A stretch of DNA of 64,000 bases from an uncultured Prevotellaceae bacterium (GTDB lineage: Bacteria; Bacteroidota; Bacteroidia; Bacteroidales; Bacteroidaceae), in assembly GCA_902778535.1 (NCBI GenBank), contig CACYYG010000003.1, positions 77,345-141,344 on the forward strand. Reading direction: 5' to 3'. The notes under the pieces were generated by a model, which worked only from the letters and a program-made list of their open reading frames with translations, was not told where the DNA came from and did not search any database. Made by a program: the position numbers and the translations under genes. Below, in pieces: positions 53,928 to 61,512 of the stretch; positions within the stretch are counted from its first letter, which is position 1; the number at the start of each line of letters is the position of its first letter.

Positions 53928-54623
53928 TTATACCCATTCAAAGTTGTCCTTCCCAGCACCAATCTCAAAGTGGTATTTGGCGATGCCTAAATCCATCTTT
54001 GTATAGCCAATCATGGAGAATCCTTTCTTTGCTCTTACCAGATGATGATTGTTGCCCATGCCGACATACTCAAACGAGAATTTCTGTTGGTTCACGGCAG
54101 TTGGAGCAAGCAAGGCAGCTTCCACGCCTTTCCTAAACCATGACGGAGTGATGTCGCTGACATTCTTGGACGAGCTCACTTGCTCAACGGTTTTGATCTT
54201 ATGGCCGACACCCTGTGTCTCGCCATAACCGATGGCAATGTAACAGGCAATCTTCTCGCCTTCTTCAAGCACATAAGTTCCTGGCACTTTCGAATAGCTG
54301 AGTCCTACCCAGCAGGTGTTCAAGCCCAGTGTTTGAGCAAGTAAGACAAGATGCTCGCCGTAGTAGCCTATGCGTTCATCAAGGTCATCGGCTTTCTTTC
54401 CTGCCATGACCAAATAGCTGGTCACATTGCGAAACTTTCCGTACTTGGCCAGCGTTCCCTGAAAGGCCTTTGGCTCATTCTGGATAAGCTGGACATGAAG
54501 ATTGGCTTTTTGGTTGACCACTGCAATCTCTTCCTCCAACCGTTTGGATACTTCCTTTGTCAATGGCTGGTCTTTGTAAGCCCTAACACTATGCCGGGCT
54601 TCTATGGCTTCTTGTATTGTCAT
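53928..54623 (-). CDS. Nitroreductase family protein
   Basis: This 231-residue protein starts MTIQEAIEARHSVRAYKDQP, the FMN-binding signature with R-H-S-x-R. YYGEHLVLLAQTLGLNTCWV is typical of the long nitroreductases, and a C-terminal LLAPTAVNQQKFSFEYV binds FMN and substrate. These enzymes reduce nitro compounds or quinones with NAD(P)H. A TATCTTTG box lies at the complement of 54,736-54,743. Confidence 0.92.
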   Translation of the reverse strand: MTIQEAIEARHSVRAYKDQPLTKEVSKRLEEEIAVVNQKANLHVQLIQNEPKAFQGTLAKYGKFRNVTSYLVMAGKKADDLDERIGYYGEHLVLLAQTLGLNTCWVGLSYSKVPGTYVLEEGEKIACYIAIGYGETQGVGHKIKTVEQVSSSKNVSDITPSWFRKGVEAALLAPTAVNQQKFSFEYVGMGNNHHLVRAKKGFSMIGYTKMDLGIAKYHFEIGAGKDNFEWV

Positions 54624-54968
54624 ATTTTAGATGATTTGTTCACCTACCGTTTGCATCTTCTGTTGCAGTTTTCGTGGCAACTTATTGCCCATTGTTGCCT
54701 TGCACATATTGACACTCAACTAATATATACGAGTACAAAGATAGAACAATTTCTTTATTTTATGATTTGTAAAAAGAATAAATATGGTTATTCAAGACAT
54801 TTTTAACAATTCAAGTCATCTTTTTGAACAAAAGGCATACTCTGAGACTGTATATCGAAGAAATCCATGACAATATCAAGGAGGCGCACTTCTGTACAAA
54901 AAATGAGGATATGCGCTAAGGTTTTTTGAAGGTTTCGCACACGGTATCAGGAAAAAGTTGTATTTTTG
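54624..54968. promoter_or_regulatory. Divergent promoter region between nitroreductase and recQ
   Basis: There is no gene in these roughly 345 bases. The minus-strand TATCTTTG (complement of 54,736-54,743) fits the nitroreductase gene, and TATTTTTG at 54,961-54,968 fits recQ. The rest is AT-rich with no further structure that I can see. Confidence 0.5.
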
Positions 54969-54992
54969 CACCGCATATCAACATCTGAGTCT

Positions 54993-56966
54993 GTGGACAT
55001 CTACCAGAGCATACTGAAGAAATACTGGGGCTACGACGATTTTCGCGGCATACAGCGCGACATCATCGAGTCTATCGGCAGCGGCCACGACACGCTGGGT
55101 CTGATGCCGACGGGCGGTGGCAAGAGCATCACCTTCCAGGTGCCGGCGCTGGCGCAGGAAGGTACGTGCATCGTCATCACGCCCCTCATCGCGCTGATGA
55201 AGGACCAGGTGCAGAACCTGCGCCGCAGGGGCATCAGGGCCGAGGCCATCCACTCAGACATGGCCCACGACGACATCATGCGCATCCTGGAGAACGCCGT
55301 CTTCGGTGCCGTCAAGCTGCTCTACGTATCGCCCGAGAGGCTGTCGTCGGACCTGTTTCTGAAGAAGCTCAGTCATACGAAGGTGAGCTTCATCTGCGTA
55401 GACGAGGCACACTGTATCAGCCAGTGGGGCTACGACTTCCGTCCGTCGTACCTGGCAATCGGAAAGATTCGCAGCATCGTGCCCGAAGCTCCCGTACTGG
55501 CCCTCACCGCCACCGCCACGCCTCTGGTCATCGATGATATCGCTGAGAAATTACGGATTACGAATGACAAATTACGAGACCGGAACCCGGAATCAGAAAC
55601 TAGGAATCCGAAATTCGTAATTCGTAATTCCTTCCGTGTCTTCCGCATGAGCTTCGAGCGTAAGAACCTGGCCTACATCGTGCGCTACGTGGCCGACAAG
55701 GAGGAGCAGATGTGCCACATTCTGCAGAACATGCCCGGGTCGGCCATCATCTACACCCGCAGCCGACGCCGCACGAAGGAGATAGCGACGATGCTGACAG
55801 AGGCGGGTATGAGCGCCACATTTTTCCACGCCGGCTTGGACGCTAACATCAAGGACGAGCGGCAAAAGGACTGGCAGGCCGACAAAATACGTATCATGGT
55901 GGCTACCAACGCTTTCGGCATGGGCATCGACAAACCTGACGTGCGCATAGTGCTGCATGCCGACTGTCCCGACAGCATCGAGGCTTACTTTCAGGAGGCC
56001 GGCCGTGCCGGACGCGACGGTCAGAAGGCATACGCTGTGCTGCTCTTCAACGACGGCGACCGCGCCAAGCTGCTGAAGCGCATCGGCGACACCTTCCCCG
56101 AGAAGGAGGAGATCAGGGAAGTGTACGACCACTTGGCCTACTTCTACCAGATAGGCGTCGGCTCAGGCTACAACCACGTCTTCGAGTTTCCCATCGACAA
56201 ATTCTGCCACAACTTCCACCACTTCCCCACCCGCGTGCTGTCGGCGCTGAAGATTCTGCAGCGCGCCGGCTACATCAGCTATCAGGAGGAAGAGGAAGGC
56301 CGGGCTCGCCTGCGCTTCCGTCTGGAACGCGACGACCTCTACCGTCTGCGCGACAACGGAGCCGAGGCCGACACGCTCATCGTGGCCTTGCTGCGCAACT
56401 ACAGCGGACTGTTCAATGACTACGTCTACATCGACGAAGCGTTCCTCGCACAGCAGACAGGCCTCACACACACGCAGGTCTATCTCATATTAAAAGAACT
56501 GGACCGCAAGGCTATTGTCGACTTCATTCCGCAACGCAGCACACCCCTCATTCGCTACACCCAGCGGCGCGAGGACTCCGAGCACGTGCAGCTGCCGCCC
56601 TCCGTCTACGACGACCTGAAGCAGCGCTACCGCGAGCGCATCGAAAAGATGATTGAATATGCCACGAGCCAGAACAAATGCCGCAGCCGCATGCTGCTGC
56701 GCTATTTCGGACAGACCGACAGCAAGGAGTGCGGCCAGTGCGACGTGTGCACAGAGCGGAGCAACGCCCTCGGCAAGGCGGAGGAGAGCGACAAGGCACA
56801 GACAATGATTGAGGCGCTGCTGTCCGACGGCCGACAGCATCCCATAGCTGAGCTGCACCGTCTGCCGATGCCTTACGAGGCCATTGAGACAGCGCTGGAA
56901 ATGATGATTTATGAGGAAATCATCATCGACGACGACGGTCTGCTGTCTTTGAAGAAAAGCCAATGA
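54993..56966 (+). CDS. recQ: ATP-dependent DNA helicase RecQ
   Basis: The start is uncertain. TTG at 54,966 lies within the likely -7 box (TATTTTTG), so I take GTG at 54,993 (VDIYQSILKKYWGYDDFRGI), giving 657 residues. Helicase motifs are complete: FRGIQRDIIESI, LMPTGGGKSITFQ, FICVDEAHCISQWGYDFRPS, LTATATP and QEAGRAGRDG. The zinc site is KCRSRMLLRYFGQ...CGQCDVC. There is no HRDC domain at the end, only a short helical tail. Between motifs III and IV the protein reads LRITNDKLRDRNPESETRN, encoded by 84 bases of heptanucleotide repeats and absent from ordinary RecQ. Confidence 0.93.
   Translation: MDIYQSILKKYWGYDDFRGIQRDIIESIGSGHDTLGLMPTGGGKSITFQVPALAQEGTCIVITPLIALMKDQVQNLRRRGIRAEAIHSDMAHDDIMRILENAVFGAVKLLYVSPERLSSDLFLKKLSHTKVSFICVDEAHCISQWGYDFRPSYLAIGKIRSIVPEAPVLALTATATPLVIDDIAEKLRITNDKLRDRNPESETRNPKFVIRNSFRVFRMSFERKNLAYIVRYVADKEEQMCHILQNMPGSAIIYTRSRRRTKEIATMLTEAGMSATFFHAGLDANIKDERQKDWQADKIRIMVATNAFGMGIDKPDVRIVLHADCPDSIEAYFQEAGRAGRDGQKAYAVLLFNDGDRAKLLKRIGDTFPEKEEIREVYDHLAYFYQIGVGSGYNHVFEFPIDKFCHNFHHFPTRVLSALKILQRAGYISYQEEEEGRARLRFRLERDDLYRLRDNGAEADTLIVALLRNYSGLFNDYVYIDEAFLAQQTGLTHTQVYLILKELDRKAIVDFIPQRSTPLIRYTQRREDSEHVQLPPSVYDDLKQRYRERIEKMIEYATSQNKCRSRMLLRYFGQTDSKECGQCDVCTERSNALGKAEESDKAQTMIEALLSDGRQHPIAELHRLPMPYEAIETALEMMIYEEIIIDDDGLLSLKKSQ
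55548..55631 (+). repeat. 84-base heptanucleotide repeat inserted in frame in recQ
   Basis: The stretch divides into twelve 7-base units without a gap: AAATTAC, GGATTAC, GAATGAC, AAATTAC, five more diverged units, then AAATTCG, TAATTCG, TAATTCC. The outer units are near reverse complements, so it can fold into a hairpin. As 84 is divisible by 3, the recQ frame is kept. Confidence 0.75.
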
Positions 56967-57005
56967 GCCTTTTTCACAGACGACATTGCATAAAAAAACC
57001 ACCGC

Positions 57006-57620
57006 TTAGCGATGGTCTTCGGTTTTGTAGTCTCTGCCGTAGTTGGCAGCAGGGAAGACGAAGATGTCGTCGCTGATGCCACCGGCCTTGAAATTGCTGA
57101 TTTTGATGTTCGCCCAGAACAGCGCCACCTTCACCTTGATGAGAATCGGAGCGTAGGTATGAGCATCGATGAGGGCCTTGGCCTGCTTCACCGTGCCCCT
57201 GGCCCCGCGACGCTGCTTCATCGTAATCATGATGCCGGCATTGTTGCGCTCCATAGAGTAGTCGAAGTCATCAAGCGTGAACTTGAATTTCGAGGCATAT
57301 TTGTCACGCTTGTCTGACGTGGCGTCATAAATCTCTATGAGTTTCTTTTTGCGATGCACGGTATAATGCGTCACGCCATCGTTCCACGCATCGACACGCT
57401 CATCGGTGAACTTGCTCTTCTTGCCCTTGTACCAAATGGTGCCGTTGGTTTTGTAGACGCCCACCAGGTTGACGTCATAGTGCAGCGTGCATCCCTGCGG
57501 TCCGAACACCTGGTCGTAGGCCTTCTCAAAAACGCGGCGTGCCTCATCCTGCGATTCTTCGCAGAATGAGGCAACGCTAACGCATAGCGCTATCAACAAG
57601 AGATAAACGCGCTTTACCAT
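57006..57620 (-). CDS. LolA-like outer membrane lipoprotein carrier protein
   Basis: This 204-residue protein has a signal peptide (MVKRVYLLLIALCVSVASFC). A beta-rich mature part has the LolA-like pattern: GTIWYKGKKSKFTDERVDAW, YTVHRKKKLIEIYDA, ITMKQRRGARGTVKQAKALI and a final IKISNFKAGGISDDIFVFP. LolA carries lipoproteins across the periplasm; Bacteroidetes have several paralogues of unclear role. It follows rpsP by three bases. Confidence 0.78.
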   Translation of the reverse strand: MVKRVYLLLIALCVSVASFCEESQDEARRVFEKAYDQVFGPQGCTLHYDVNLVGVYKTNGTIWYKGKKSKFTDERVDAWNDGVTHYTVHRKKKLIEIYDATSDKRDKYASKFKFTLDDFDYSMERNNAGIMITMKQRRGARGTVKQAKALIDAHTYAPILIKVKVALFWANIKISNFKAGGISDDIFVFPAANYGRDYKTEDHR

Positions 57621-57623
57621 TTC

Positions 57624-58145
57624 TTAAGCCTCAGCAGGTGCTTCCTCAGCAGCGGGAGCCTCAGCGGCGGCGGCAGCCTCAGCGGCAGCAGCCTTCTTCT
57701 CAGCCACCTTCTTGGCAATAGCCTCGTTCACCTGCTTCTCAGCCTCGAGAGCCTTCTTGGCAGCGTCCAGCTTAGCCTTCTTCTCCTCAGAAGCCACCTT
57801 CTCAAGACCCTTCTGCTTGTCGGCCTTCCATGCATCGAACTTACGCTGTGCGGCAGCCTCGTCGAAAGCGCCCTTCTTCACGCCACCCTTCAGGTGCTTC
57901 ATCAGGTACACGCCCTCACGGCTGAGGATGTTGCGAACAGTATCGGTGGGCTGTGCGCCAACCTCTACCCAGTACAATGCACGGTCGAAATTCAAGTCTA
58001 CCGTGGCGGGATTGGTGTTGGGATTGTAAGAACCAATCTTCTCAGTGAAACGACCATCACGTGGTGCACGAGCGTCGGCGATAACGATGCTGTAGAAAGC
58101 GTAGCCTTTGCGACCGCCGCGCTGCAATCTGATTTTTGTTGCCAT
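57624..58145 (-). CDS. rpsP: 30S ribosomal protein S16
   Basis: The N-terminal 90 residues are S16: [60 protein letters not shown] and [21 protein letters not shown] long C-terminal tail (about 95-173) rich in Ala, Lys and Glu follows, common in Bacteroidetes S16. S16 is needed for 30S assembly. It has its own promoter and probably heads a two-gene operon with the LolA-like gene. Confidence 0.97.
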   Translation of the reverse strand: MATKIRLQRGGRKGYAFYSIVIADARAPRDGRFTEKIGSYNPNTNPATVDLNFDRALYWVEVGAQPTDTVRNILSREGVYLMKHLKGGVKKGAFDEAAAQRKFDAWKADKQKGLEKVASEEKKAKLDAAKKALEAEKQVNEAIAKKVAEKKAAAAEAAAAAEAPAAEEAPAEA

Positions 58146-58208
58146 GTTTAATTTGTTTGTTTAATGTTTAAAATTGAATTTCATGCTTCCATCTCGTGAA
58201 AGCGGCTG

Positions 58209-58240
58209 CAAAATTACTGCTTTTTTCCCTGACAGGCAAA
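58209..58240 (-). promoter_or_regulatory. Promoter of rpsP
   Basis: On the minus strand TTTG (complement of 58,237-58,240), a 20-base spacer and TAATTTTG (complement of 58,209-58,216) precede the rpsP ATG by about 63 bases. Confidence 0.7.
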
Positions 58241-58296
58241 CTTTTTCGTGTTTTTGTGAACCGTATTAGGATTTTTTGTGTAATTTTGGGCCTGAA

Positions 58297-59181
58297 ATGA
58301 GAAAAGAGCTGTCGATACTCATCCCGATGTACAATGCCGACCCGAGGCCGATGGCTAGGGAGCTGTTCCGTCAGGCACAAATAGTAAGCGACTTGGACTA
58401 TGAGCTGATTGTTGTTGACGACGGGTCGAGCGACACCGCCTTGGTGGAGCAGTGCAGTGAGATTGGCACATGGCCGCATTGTCGCTTCATGGCACTGGAG
58501 GAGAACATCGGGCGGGCGCGTGTACGTAATTTATTATGTACACTAGCACAGAAAGAGTGGCTGCTCTTCCTCGACTGCGACATGACCATCTTCGATCCGG
58601 GCTTCATCATTAATTATATGATGTCGGGCGGCGACGTGGTCTACGGCGGCTACAAGGTGGGCGAGGGCAACGACGGCAACCTGCGCTACCGCTACGAGAA
58701 GGCCAACGAACACATGCACACCGCCGAGCAGCGCCGCCTGCGTCCCTATCAGCATTTTCACACTGCCAACTTCCTGGTAAGCCGCAGCATTATGATGGCG
58801 CATCCCTTCGACGAGTCATTCCGAAGCTACGGCTACGAGGACGTGCTCTTCGGCAAACAGCTGAAGCAGGCCGGCATCAGCATCACCCACATCAATAATC
58901 CCGCCGGTTTCTTCTCTTTTGAGGACAATGCCCACTTCGTCAGCAAGACCGAGGAGGGTCTGCGCACGCTGCACGAGAAACGTCAGCTGTTGCGCGGCTA
59001 CTCGCAGATGCTCACCGCCGTTGAGGGCATCCACATCGCGCCTGTGCGCTGGCTCATCCGCCTGTGGCATTGGCTCTTCGGATGGTTGGAGCGCAGAAAT
59101 CTCTGCGGCAAGCATCCGTCGCTGAAGGTTTTCAAGCTCTACAAGCTGGGGTACTTCTTGACAATAACCAATAAACAATAA
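58297..59181 (+). CDS. Family 2 glycosyltransferase
   Basis: I use the ATG at 58,297 (MRKELSILIPMYNADPRPMA), giving 294 residues. The GT-A features are visible: LIVVDDGSSDTALVEQ, NIGRARVRNLLCTLAQKEW, LLFLDCDMTIFDPG (D-x-D metal site) and SYGYEDVLFGKQLKQAGI. GT2 enzymes add sugars to polysaccharides, glycolipids or proteins. A TAATTTTG box ends only eight bases before the ATG. The last residues and stop codon (LTITNKQ) come from a heptanucleotide array that continues to the next gene. Confidence 0.9.
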   Translation: MRKELSILIPMYNADPRPMARELFRQAQIVSDLDYELIVVDDGSSDTALVEQCSEIGTWPHCRFMALEENIGRARVRNLLCTLAQKEWLLFLDCDMTIFDPGFIINYMMSGGDVVYGGYKVGEGNDGNLRYRYEKANEHMHTAEQRRLRPYQHFHTANFLVSRSIMMAHPFDESFRSYGYEDVLFGKQLKQAGISITHINNPAGFFSFEDNAHFVSKTEEGLRTLHEKRQLLRGYSQMLTAVEGIHIAPVRWLIRLWHWLFGWLERRNLCGKHPSLKVFKLYKLGYFLTITNKQ

Positions 59182-59274
59182 ACAATAACCAATAAACCAT
59201 AAACAATAACCAATAACCAATAAACAATAACCAATAAACAATAAACAATAACCAATAACCAATAAACGATAAAC
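59163..59274 (+). repeat. Heptanucleotide tandem array, 16 units
   Basis: There are sixteen 7-base units in unbroken register, mainly AATAACC and AATAAAC, with single-base variants CATAAAC and GATAAAC. The array begins inside the 3' end of the glycosyltransferase gene, supplies its TAA stop, and ends one base before the rhaM ATG. Confidence 0.9.
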
Positions 59275-59275
59275 G

Positions 59276-59593
59276 ATGAAGAGATTTGCCTTTAAGATGT
59301 TCCTCAAGCCGGGCTTTGAGGAGGAGTACGAGAAGCGTCACGCCGCCATCTGGCCCGAGCTGGTGAAGATGATTAAGGAACAGGGTGTGCAGAACTACAG
59401 CATCTACTGGGACCGCGACACCAACATTCTCTTTGCCTATCAGGAATGTACTGGCGACGGCAACTCGCAGGACACTGAGAATGTCGACCCCATCACGCAG
59501 CGCTGGTGGGACATGATGGCCGACATTATGGAGGTGAACGCCGACAACTCACCCGTCACCATCCCCCTACCCGAGCTGTTCCATTTGGACTGA
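59276..59593 (+). CDS. rhaM: L-rhamnose mutarotase
   Basis: This 105-residue protein matches RhaM: MKRFAFKMFLKPGFEEEYEK, RHAAIWPELVKMIKEQG (catalytic His), NYSIYWDRDTNILFAYQE and ITQRWWDMMADIMEVN. It interconverts the alpha and beta anomers of L-rhamnose. No other rhamnose genes are in the window. The ATG follows directly after the heptanucleotide array, so array length sets the spacing from the upstream stop. Confidence 0.93.
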   Translation: MKRFAFKMFLKPGFEEEYEKRHAAIWPELVKMIKEQGVQNYSIYWDRDTNILFAYQECTGDGNSQDTENVDPITQRWWDMMADIMEVNADNSPVTIPLPELFHLD

Positions 59594-59598
59594 CACAA

Positions 59599-59650
59599 TG
59601 CAAGAAAGAGGCTCGATGAAAATGATTTTCAATCGAGCCTCTTTCTTGCA
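59599..59650 (+). terminator. Hairpin terminator after rhaM
   Basis: A perfect 19-base stem (TGCAAGAAAGAGGCTCGAT and its complement) spans 59,599-59,617 and 59,632-59,650; the loop itself can pair as GAAAA/TTTTC. It lies six bases after the rhaM stop and next to the convergent tRNA-Arg. Confidence 0.75.
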
Positions 59651-59656
59651 CCTTAG

Positions 59657-59730
59657 TGACTCCGGCGGGATTCAAACCCACAACCTTCTGATCCGTAGTC
59701 AGATGCTCTATTCAGTTGAGCTACGGAGCC
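59657..59730 (-). tRNA. tRNA-Arg(ACG)
   Basis: This 74-base tRNA reads from 59,730 to 59,657: acceptor GGCTCCG/CGGAGTC, D-arm TAGCTCAACTGAATAGAGCA, anticodon loop CTACGGA with anticodon ACG, and T-loop TTTGAATCC. CCA is not encoded. Confidence 0.95.
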
Positions 59731-59810
59731 ATCCGTTTTGTTTTGCGGGTGCAAAGGTACGCACTTTTCTTGAATCCACCAAACTTTTTCCAAACTTTTT
59801 TCAAGAAAAG

Positions 59811-60992
59811 TTAGAAATTGTAGGAGAATCCCAGCGAAGAGTATTCCTTGAACTGCCAATAGCCGAGGTCGTCATCCCAAATATTGGAGTCGTCGAAGCG
59901 CGGGAAGAGGAAGAGATTGGCGGAAATGTACTTCGACACGCGCAGTGAGAAAGTGTTTTCCCATTCCAGTTCAGCGCGGTGATAGCTGGTGAAGCCGTAT
60001 AGACGCGACTTCCATGTCACCACGTCGTTCATCTTCCACTCCAATGAGGCCGTAACCTGCGAACCGAAGTCGGTGAGCGAGTGGGTGTGCTTGTCAGTCT
60101 TCACGCCAAAGCTCTTGGCCAGCGCGGTGCGGTCGACGTAGCGGTAGTTGATGGCCAGAGGCGAGAGGTTGATGGTGCCCGTAAGTTTATTGTTAAACCA
60201 CGACACTTTGTAATCCATACCGAGGCCGACGTTGAAGTTGAAAGGCGACATGAAGTCGGAGAAAGTCTTCACGTTGTTGGCCTTGAAGCCGCGTGCGAAC
60301 TGCGTGTAGGCCAGCACCTGCAGGGTGTAGTACCAATTCTTGGCAGCCTGCAGACCCACCTTGCCCGTATAACGGAACAGGTCTTCGTTGGCCTTGAAGC
60401 GGTGCACAGTGTCGGTGCGCGAGGTCTGGAAGCCCAGTTTCATCTCCAGCTTGTTCTCCCACTTCCACTTCGACTTGTTGTCGTAGTTGGCCTCCAACGT
60501 GAGGCTACCCACGGCGGAGTAGTTGCTCTCACCGCCCTTATACCAGTTGCCGCTGACGTAGTTCTGCATGAACTGCAGGTAGCCGTCGCCCTTGCGGGTC
60601 CAGAACTTCGGTTTCTCTACGACCACTTCCACGGGGTCGGCCTCAGGCTCCTCGGGCATGGGCTCGGCCTGCTCCACCATCGTAGTAGCCTGTACGACGG
60701 GCTGTTCGATGATGTCCTGACGCAGCTCGCCAGCCTCGGCCTGCTCTGTCTCTGTGACTTCCACGAGGTCGGGACGGTTGAGGTAGACGTGCATCAAGGC
60801 CCTGTCGACGGCCTGTGCAATCTGATCGTTCTGCTGCGACGTCATCGACAGTTGGTCGCCTGCCACTGAGTGATAAAACGTGAGGGGTGCAAACAGCTTG
60901 TAATACTGTCCTTCCTCGCCCGGCTGGTTTTCCTGTGCAGCGTTTGCACTGAGTGCCACGACTGCCACCAATAACAATAGTATTCGTTTCAT
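59811..60992 (-). CDS. DUF3078 domain-containing outer-membrane protein
   Basis: I use the ATG at 60,992 (MKRILLLLVAVVALSANAAQ), giving 393 residues with a signal peptide. The region from about 140 onwards matches DUF3078 of Bacteroidetes: FWTRKGDGYLQFMQNYVSGN, WYKGGESNYSAVGSLTLEAN and KWKWENKLEMKLGFQTSRTD. It ends WQFKEYSSLGFSYNF with a C-terminal Phe, as in outer-membrane beta barrels. An acidic, proline-rich linker (about 90-135) separates it from the N-terminal part. The function is unknown. Confidence 0.88.
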   Translation of the reverse strand: MKRILLLLVAVVALSANAAQENQPGEEGQYYKLFAPLTFYHSVAGDQLSMTSQQNDQIAQAVDRALMHVYLNRPDLVEVTETEQAEAGELRQDIIEQPVVQATTMVEQAEPMPEEPEADPVEVVVEKPKFWTRKGDGYLQFMQNYVSGNWYKGGESNYSAVGSLTLEANYDNKSKWKWENKLEMKLGFQTSRTDTVHRFKANEDLFRYTGKVGLQAAKNWYYTLQVLAYTQFARGFKANNVKTFSDFMSPFNFNVGLGMDYKVSWFNNKLTGTINLSPLAINYRYVDRTALAKSFGVKTDKHTHSLTDFGSQVTASLEWKMNDVVTWKSRLYGFTSYHRAELEWENTFSLRVSKYISANLFLFPRFDDSNIWDDDLGYWQFKEYSSLGFSYNF

Positions 60993-61022
60993 ACTTTCAA
61001 GTTTTATGTTCTTAATTTTCTG

Positions 61023-61054
61023 CAAAATTACATTTTTTTCTCCACACCACCAAA
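61023..61054 (-). promoter_or_regulatory. Promoter of the DUF3078 gene
   Basis: On the minus strand TTTG (complement of 61,051-61,054), a 20-base spacer and TAATTTTG (complement of 61,023-61,030) lie 30 bases before the start codon. Confidence 0.7.
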
Positions 61055-61130
61055 AACTACATACTTTTTTTGGCAACAAAAAGGGTCATCGGGCAAAATT
61101 GTAAAGTTTTTTTCCTCTAATTTCTATGCT

Positions 61131-61470
61131 AAAAAAAATCGCAAAATAGAACGGCGGGAAGACTGTTTGGCAGTCAGTCATGGACTAAAAAGAGTTCACA
61201 GAGGACTAAAAACGGCACACTTTGCGCCATTTGCGCAACTTTTTAGGGCAAAAAACAGGCTATTTTTGCTTTCGAGCAGCCACTTTTTGTCCAAAAACAT
61301 GCCCCGCATAAAAAAATCTATCGATAGATTTTTTCAAAACCATCGATAGATTTTTTACGGGCGATTCACTTTTTTCGAAAGAGAAATGCAACAGGCTAAA
61401 AGCCAAAGACTTAGCAACTCCCTCCATTTTGGCGTTTTTTCAGCCGAAGAAGCACTTGGTGAATTTCAAG
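61131..61470 (+). repeat. Long non-coding repeat, diverged copy C
   Basis: This keeps the order of elements of copies A and B but with changed sequence: AAATAGAA-CGG; a gactgtttggcagtc hairpin; actaaaaacggcaca; a TTTGCGC/GCGCAA stem; and a long central hairpin (GCCCCGCATAAAAAAATC with its partner ending TTTTTTACGGGC, 61,302-61,362). It ends in cttagcaact, ccattttggcg, a T-run and cagcc. The central stem has the same place and T/A-rich form but different pairs. No gene overlaps it. Confidence 0.6.
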
Positions 61471-61512
61471 CGAAATATGAGGGTAGTTAAGCGAGGTTTC
61501 TGTCAAGATTTA

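Noticed and set aside
59163-59274. CRISPR array
   Set aside because: The units are 7 bases without unique spacers, and there are no cas genes in the window.
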